Source of the DNA: Pseudomonas fluorescens | Lineage (GTDB): Bacteria; Pseudomonadota; Gammaproteobacteria; Pseudomonadales; Pseudomonadaceae | Direction of reading: 5' to 3' | Length of the DNA: 64,000 nt | Assembly: GCF_001307155.1 (NCBI RefSeq) | Contig: NZ_CP012830.1 | Span: forward strand, 6,260,501-6,324,500 | Part shown: piece by piece, positions 59,589 to 64,000 of the stretch | Layout of the letters: each line of letters opens with the position of its first letter | Position numbering within the stretch: the first letter of the stretch is position 1 | Translations under genes and position numbers: made by a program | The notes under the pieces: model-generated | Told to the model about the DNA's origin: nothing | What the model saw: only the letters and a program-made list of their open reading frames with translations | Database searches by the model: none

Positions 59589-60161
59589 CTACTGCTCGGG
59601 CGCGACCACCCGAAACTTGATGTTGATCTCGTTGGAGACAACCCCGTAATCGGCCCATTCGCCTTCACCGATCTTGAAGTCGCCACGTTTGAGAATGAAC
59701 TCGCCATCGAAAACGCCGATGGCGCTCTCAGGCTTCAAGGTGATTTGTGCACCGACCTCGCGGGTAATGCCCTTGAGCGTGAGCTGGCCAGAGACCTCGT
59801 AGCGATTGTTGCCGAGCGCCTTCACGCTGCTCGATACAAACTTCGCCTCTGGATAAGCCGCCGTGTTGAACCAGGCGGGCTTTTTCAATTCGCTGTTGGC
59901 ATCGCTGTTCCCGGCATCGATGCTGTCGAGCTGGATGGTCAGTGTGGCGTGGGCCGCCGAGGGGTTCGCCGAGTTGAAATCGAGGGTGGCCTCGAATTTG
60001 CCGAACGTGCCATACACCCTCGCCCCCATCTGGTTATAGGTGAAGCTGATCTGGCTCGCGCGTGCATTTACTTTCTTGTATTCGACCGCCTGGGCGCCCG
60101 CCGTGGTACCGAATACAAGGGCTGCAGCCAGGATGACAGAACGTGGAAATCGGTGGGTCAT
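59589..60161 (-). CDS. YceI-family periplasmic protein
   Basis: A 190-residue protein with signal peptide 1-25 (ending GAQA) and YceI lipocalin-like fold segments: QISFTYNQMGARVYGTFGKF, ASIDAGN-like DSIDAGNSDA, and LTLKGITREV. YceI proteins bind isoprenoid lipids in a barrel. Next gene on the same strand is the cytochrome b561 (60187-60747), 25 bases upstream of it, the usual yceI-cybB pairing. Confidence 0.9.
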   Translation of the reverse strand: MTHRFPRSVILAAALVFGTTAGAQAVEYKKVNARASQISFTYNQMGARVYGTFGKFEATLDFNSANPSAAHATLTIQLDSIDAGNSDANSELKKPAWFNTAAYPEAKFVSSSVKALGNNRYEVSGQLTLKGITREVGAQITLKPESAIGVFDGEFILKRGDFKIGEGEWADYGVVSNEINIKFRVVAPEQ

Positions 60162-60186
60162 GGGATTATCCGGTCAGTGGCCTGCT

Positions 60187-60747
60187 TCATGGCTTGAGAT
60201 GCCGAGGGTCAGGCTGGCGCTTTGACGGCAGTATGCGCGTCAGCACGTTGTCGCGATCAATGAAGTGGTGCTTGAGCGCCGCGCATGTATGAACGATCAC
60301 CAGCACCAGCAATGTGTAGTTGAGGACTTTGTGCACCTCGATGAGACGATCGCCGAGCGCGTCGTCCTTGGGCAGCAGATCCGGCAGCGGCAAGACACCA
60401 AACCATGACGTCTGGAAGCCTTTTGCCGAACTCATCAGCCAGCCGCTGAGCGGAATCGCCAGCATCAGTGCGTACATCACCCCATGCGAAATGTGGGACG
60501 CGAACCGCATCACGGGCGACACGGTCGTCGGCAAGGGCGGAACAGGATGGCCCAGGCGCCAGCCGAGCCGTAGCAGCACCAGAAAAAACAAAGTCACCCC
60601 GGCCCACTTGTGCCATGAATACAGCTTCAGTTTGGTCGGCGAGAACGCAAGTTCAGGCATGTAGTAGCCGAGCGCGAAGGTGCCGATCAGCCCGAGGGCT
60701 ATCAGCCAGTGCAGGCAAATCGCCGTGCGGGTGTAACGATCGTTCAT
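60187..60747 (-). CDS. Cytochrome b561 (CybB-like)
   Basis: A 186-residue four-helix diheme cytochrome: RTAICLHWLIALGLIGTFAL, WHKWAGVTLFFLVLLRLGWR, HGVMYALMLAIPLSGWLMSS, VLNYTLLVLVIVHTCAALKH. Histidines in LHW, WHKW, SHG and VHT are the probable haem ligands. CGGAGC upstream of the start. Same-strand partner of yceI. Confidence 0.88.
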   Translation of the reverse strand: MNDRYTRTAICLHWLIALGLIGTFALGYYMPELAFSPTKLKLYSWHKWAGVTLFFLVLLRLGWRLGHPVPPLPTTVSPVMRFASHISHGVMYALMLAIPLSGWLMSSAKGFQTSWFGVLPLPDLLPKDDALGDRLIEVHKVLNYTLLVLVIVHTCAALKHHFIDRDNVLTRILPSKRQPDPRHLKP

Positions 60748-60946
60748 GAGCGCTCCGTGTCGACTGACGACGTGACCGGGTGAAAACCTCACTGCCTGAC
60801 GGCCGGTACATTGTTGATCCGGACCGGTACTTGCGCAAATGCTTTGACGGCAAGCTTGCCTGCGCAATCGCCTTTTGCCTCGCAGAACCCCTGGCGCCAC
60901 AATTGTGGTTAAAATGCCGCCCCTTTCATATTGCCGGCCCTGCCCG

Positions 60947-61885
60947 ATGAACCCTGACGCCCTCGCCATCCTCCGCCAGCATTTACTGACGGCTCTGACC
61001 GCTGTCCCCGAAGAAACCCGCCGCGTGTTCCATGGCCGGGGCCGATGCTGGCCGGGGCTGGAACAACTGACCATCGACTGGATGCAGGGCGTGGTGCTGG
61101 TCTCGCTGTTCAAGGAGCCTGACCCGGCGCAGCTCGAGGCATTGAAGCAGTTGCTGATGGAGATCGCGCAGTCGCCTGAGTGGGAGAAATCCGGCGCGCA
61201 TACGTTGCTGATGCAACACCGCTACCTGCCGCAAAGCACCACCGAATGGTTGCTGGGGGAAATGGTCGAGGAATGGACGATCACCGAGGGCGGTCTGCGT
61301 TATCGTATCGACCTGGGTAAAAAACAGAACAGCGGCCTGTTTCTCGACATGCGCTACGGCCGCAATTGGGTGCGCGCCAATGCCCAGGGCAAACGCGTCT
61401 TGAACCTGTTCGCCTACACCTGCGGGTTTTCGGTGGCCGCCATCGAGGGCGGCGCGGAGCATGTGGTCAACCTGGACATGTCCCGCGGCGCCCTGAGCCG
61501 CGGACGCGACAATCATCGGCTGAATGGACACGACTTGAGCAAGGTGAGCTTTCTCGGCCATGACCTGTTCAAGTCCTGGGGCAAGGTCATCAACAGTGGC
61601 CCTTACGACCTGGTGATCATCGACCCGCCGTCGTTCCAGAAAGGCAGCTTCCTGCTGACCAAGGACTACCAGCGCGTACTACGCCGCCTGCCGGAACTGC
61701 TCACCAGCGATGGCGTGGTACTGGCCTGCATGAATGACCCGGCCTTCGGCCCGGACTTTCTCATCGACGGCGTGACCCGCGAAGCCCCGAGCCTGCACTT
61801 CGAACAACGCCTGGAAAACCCACCGGAGTTTCCAGATATCGATGCGCAAAGCGGTTTGAAGGCGCTGGTGTTCAGGGCAGGCTGA
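60947..61885 (+). CDS. Class I SAM-dependent methyltransferase (RlmI/K-like)
   Basis: A 312-residue methyltransferase: SAM-binding VLNLFAYTCGFSVAAIEGGA, NLDMSRGALSRGRDN, and DLVIIDPPSFQKGSFL with the DPPSF motif of RlmI/RlmK-type rRNA cytosine methyltransferases (COG1092). N-terminal PUA part is not obvious. Start at 60947 with a weak ribosome site; the frame opens from 60875. The target is not known. Confidence 0.82.
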   Translation: MNPDALAILRQHLLTALTAVPEETRRVFHGRGRCWPGLEQLTIDWMQGVVLVSLFKEPDPAQLEALKQLLMEIAQSPEWEKSGAHTLLMQHRYLPQSTTEWLLGEMVEEWTITEGGLRYRIDLGKKQNSGLFLDMRYGRNWVRANAQGKRVLNLFAYTCGFSVAAIEGGAEHVVNLDMSRGALSRGRDNHRLNGHDLSKVSFLGHDLFKSWGKVINSGPYDLVIIDPPSFQKGSFLLTKDYQRVLRRLPELLTSDGVVLACMNDPAFGPDFLIDGVTREAPSLHFEQRLENPPEFPDIDAQSGLKALVFRAG

Positions 61886-62173
61886 TTAGCCATATTAGAA
61901 TGGTTTGCTCAGCAGTCAGCCTCCTGAACAACCAGATTCAGGTAGGAAGCAAACACCGGAGCGCAACACCTTCAGTAACTTCCTGCATTGGGCTCGGACG
62001 GTTCTCAAACACAAAGTGGACCAGGCTGATATTCATCGTGTGCTTAAACGATTGAAATACCGAGCGAAAACTCCTGTCGGTGTTCAGACCGCGCCATAGG
62101 CTTTGAAACCACTCATCAAGGCGACGTTGACCGAAAGGACCCCGCTCAACCACAATGCCGAAGGTAGCGCCAA

Positions 62174-62183
62174 TGTAGCTACA
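62174..62183. promoter_or_regulatory. Possible RelB operator palindrome
   Basis: TGTAGCTACA, 23 bases before the relB-like start. The whole 320-base gap 61886-62205 holds no gene. Confidence 0.4.
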
Positions 62184-62205
62184 AATAAACGATGAGGTCA
62201 TTACC

Positions 62206-62496
62206 ATGGGTGCATTGCTGAAAACTACCGACGTGCGTTGCCGCATTGATGAGGATCTGAAGGTCCGTGCCACTGAAGTCTTAAACGCTTGCGGGCTGAG
62301 CATCAGTGACGCCATGCGTCTTTTTCTCCGTCAGGTCGTTGCAACTCAGGGGCTTCCGTTTGAGGTGCGCGTCCCTTCGGAAAAAACTGCCCGCGCCATG
62401 ATGGAAGCGCGAGGAATTCGCCAACAGTTCGACTCGATAGACGACATGCTGAGGGACACTGATGGCGAAACCGGAGAAAAAGCCAAAGCGCGCTGA
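62206..62496 (+). CDS. RelB/DinJ-family antitoxin
   Basis: A 96-residue antitoxin: N-terminal ribbon-helix-helix (DVRCRIDEDLKVRATEVLNA, CGLSISDAMRLFLRQVVATQ) that binds DNA and a charged C-terminal part that wraps the toxin. Overlaps the toxin gene by 35 bases, typical of a coupled pair. Autoregulates the operon by family knowledge. Confidence 0.92.
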   Translation: MGALLKTTDVRCRIDEDLKVRATEVLNACGLSISDAMRLFLRQVVATQGLPFEVRVPSEKTARAMMEARGIRQQFDSIDDMLRDTDGETGEKAKAR

Positions 62497-62776
62497 ACTG
62501 CCAAAGCAGTGTGCTCAAACATCGGAATTCAAGAAGTCGTGGGAGCGTTACAAGCGAGCCGGACGCCGCGATATGAATGAAGTTCGTCAGGTGATGGTCA
62601 TGTTATTTCTGGGAGAGCAACTGCCGGCCGAGTACCTGGATCATGCTTTGACGGGTGATTGGAGCGGTTTTCGGGAGTGTCATATTGGGGGGGACTTCTT
62701 GATGATCTACGAGCACTCACGTTTCGACTTGATTACTTTTGTTGATCTCGGAAGTCATTCTGAACTGTTCAAGTAG
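62462..62776 (+). CDS. YafQ-family mRNA interferase toxin
   Basis: A 104-residue RelE/YafQ-type toxin: CAQTSEFKKSWERYKRAGRR, EYLDHALTGDWSGFRECHIG, DFLMIYEHSRFDLITFVDLG, HSELFK. Key active-site residues of YafQ, H (LDHAL), D/W (GDWSG), H (ECHIG), and the last His-x-x-Leu-Phe are kept. It starts with extra lysine-rich residues (MAKPEKKPKRAELPK) not in E. coli YafQ. Confidence 0.9.
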   Translation: MAKPEKKPKRAELPKQCAQTSEFKKSWERYKRAGRRDMNEVRQVMVMLFLGEQLPAEYLDHALTGDWSGFRECHIGGDFLMIYEHSRFDLITFVDLGSHSELFK

Positions 62777-62868
62777 GGTTCTGAACGCTAAATTCCAGCG
62801 TCCGAGCCTCTTACATCCGACTGTATACGACAGTACCCGTAAGAACTCGAAGTAGCGTGAACTGCCAC

Positions 62869-63558
62869 CTACCCAAGCCGCTCCTGCACAAAAGCCTTCG
62901 CTTTGGCCGTCATCTGGTCGAGATGCCGGTCGCGCTGTTTTTCGGCATCGAGCATCGCCCGCTTCCCGTGTCGTTGCAGCAGATACGTATGGATCTGCCG
63001 CACTTCTGTCGAGCGGTAGATCGGCGCTGTATCCAGCACGCCCATCAAGCCGCCCGTGCTGTGATCACGGGTATTCATCAGCACCTGCGGCCCGCGCGTG
63101 CCCAGCACCTGAAAGCCCATCGCTTCGAAACAGGCAACCTTGCCGACCGCACACGCCAGCTCGGCATGCGGGTAGCGGCTGAGCATTTCCTGGACCATCG
63201 CCCGTGCGACGCCCTGGTGCCGATGACTGGCTTGCACCGCCATATAGGCCACGCCGCACGCCTCGGGATCATCCTTGACCGGCAGATACAGCAAAAAGCC
63301 GATGACCTTCGAAGGATCTTCATCATCCACCGCGACGATCAATTCGACGGCGATCCCCTTAGATCCGTCGAGCGCTTGCAGATAGAGATGAACCTCGTAG
63401 CCGATCGCATATTGATACACGTTGAACAGGAGGTTGCTCGGCGCAATCGCCACCGTGCTGATATCGGTCAGATAGTCGACGACCATCTGCAGAATCTGGT
63501 CATTGATGGTCTCGGAGCACGGGGCTTCAAAGTGGGTGATCGTGAACATCGAACTCAT
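62869..63558 (-). CDS. GNAT-family acetyltransferase
   Basis: A 229-residue GNAT protein: VAVDDEDPSKVIGFLLYLPV, then the acetyl-CoA loop AVQASHRHQGVARAMVQEML, FEAMGFQVLGTRGPQV. Start at 63558 overlaps the stop of the upstream DUF3087 gene (ATGA), and GGAGG precedes it. Substrate not known. Confidence 0.85.
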   Translation of the reverse strand: MSSMFTITHFEAPCSETINDQILQMVVDYLTDISTVAIAPSNLLFNVYQYAIGYEVHLYLQALDGSKGIAVELIVAVDDEDPSKVIGFLLYLPVKDDPEACGVAYMAVQASHRHQGVARAMVQEMLSRYPHAELACAVGKVACFEAMGFQVLGTRGPQVLMNTRDHSTGGLMGVLDTAPIYRSTEVRQIHTYLLQRHGKRAMLDAEKQRDRHLDQMTAKAKAFVQERLG

Positions 63559-64000
63559 GCCTCCTTCGCCTTTACGGCCGCCAGCCACTCAGGGTTCAAC
63601 TGATTCTGCTCAGTGTCGATCCCCAGCGCTTCCATGCTCGCCTTGTGCTGGTCGATCTCGCGAGTCATCTGGCTGAGGCTGCTGGTGTTGCCGTCCAGTT
63701 GGTGCATTTGCGTCAGCCCCAGGTGATAAAAGCGCAGCAGCTTGATTGCGCTCGGGTTACCGGCCTGCACCGCATCGGTGACCTTATGCATGACATTGGT
63801 GACGCTCATCAGGCTACGCTTGAGTTGCCAGCCGTACACCGCCGCCGCCATCCACGGCTGCGACCAGCCTTTGGTTTTCATCAGCACGGCACTAACGATG
63901 ACGGCGGCAATGACGCCCCCCAAGTTGAAGCGAAAGTTATCGCCACCGGGTTCGCCGAACAGCATGACCGCCAGGCCGGACAGCGTCATCGCCAGCAGAA
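63555..64000 (-). CDS. DUF3087 domain membrane protein, partial (runs off the window)
   Basis: At least 148 codons; the open frame continues beyond 64000 (LLA before MTLSGLAVMLFGEPGG), so the ATG at 63989 is unlikely to be the true start. Two membrane segments (SGLAVMLFG; VIAAVIVSAVLM) and a soluble helical part (DAVQAGNPSAIKLLRFYHLG). DUF3087 proteins lie next to GNAT genes in Pseudomonas; role unknown. Confidence 0.8.
   Translation of the reverse strand, partial: LLAMTLSGLAVMLFGEPGGDNFRFNLGGVIAAVIVSAVLMKTKGWSQPWMAAAVYGWQLKRSLMSVTNVMHKVTDAVQAGNPSAIKLLRFYHLGLTQMHQLDGNTSSLSQMTREIDQHKASMEALGIDTEQNQLNPEWLAAVKAKEA

Noticed and set aside
1..64000. CRISPR array, rRNA or tRNA genes
   Set aside because: No regularly spaced direct repeats with unique spacers and no tRNA/rRNA signature stretches were noticed; repeats here are irregularly placed.

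Overview
The window reads as a chromosome segment of a Pseudomonas species, most likely from the P. fluorescens complex. The evidence is GC-rich coding sequence, REP/REPIN palindromes of fluorescens type (23-bp arms of the TGTGGCGAGGGGGC class), a complete kdpFABC-kdpDE locus, and typical Pseudomonas families (DUF3087, DUF3303, DUF1801, MxKDx pentapeptide protein). No rRNA, tRNA or CRISPR array was seen.

Part 1 (about 1-5.5 kb and 18.6-28.7 kb) is accessory DNA: many small, mostly isolated genes on both strands, several broken, set in dense intergenic repeats. It holds an Imm33-like protein, a barstar-like protein, a DUF7660 protein, a frameshifted gene, other unrecognised 110-160 aa proteins, an IS30-family insertion sequence and a 186-bp MITE. 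At least three repeat families occur: (A) GGGGACAGATTTATTT hairpins; (B) a core built on CGGCCAAAAGCAGTC, seen about ten times in gaps; (C) two larger duplications, 2.33-2.91/23.22-23.92 kb and 3.28-3.57/19.70-20.00 kb, each pairing an intact gene with a broken copy. At 4.1-4.5 kb are two integron-type attC sites, one next to a tautomerase-fold gene and one next to a DUF2867 gene, with no integrase in view. No toxin gene is visible, so the area looks like a bank of orphan immunity-type genes built by repeat-mediated capture.

Part 2 (5.5-18.6 kb) is metabolic and transport DNA. An NCS1 permease, pxpC, pxpB, a biotin carboxylase, a biotin carrier protein and pxpA form one leftward operon with a divergent LysR regulator. 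Then come a membrane protein of unknown role, an EamA exporter, an SDR dehydratase divergent from a MerR regulator, and a LysR/MFS-efflux divergent pair with a perfect palindrome between them.

Part 3 (28.9-48.7 kb) contains the high-affinity K+ system: a 31-aa leader miniprotein, kdpF, kdpA, kdpB, kdpC, kdpD and kdpE. It is followed by a periplasmic molybdoenzyme, its cytochrome b and an MxKDx protein; ppnN; a histidine-phosphatase-fold protein with an altered active site; a serine/threonine dehydratase; and a periplasmic amino-acid binding protein with an M20 amidohydrolase and divergent LysR.

Part 4 (48.7-64 kb) contains a glucarate utilisation locus (GntR/FadR regulator, MFS permease, gudD), a glycosyltransferase, a long structured repeat, thpR, two L,D-transpeptidases, a RidA protein, a diguanylate cyclase, YceI with cytochrome b561, an rRNA-type methyltransferase, a RelB/YafQ toxin-antitoxin pair, a GNAT acetyltransferase and a DUF3087 gene that runs off the right edge.
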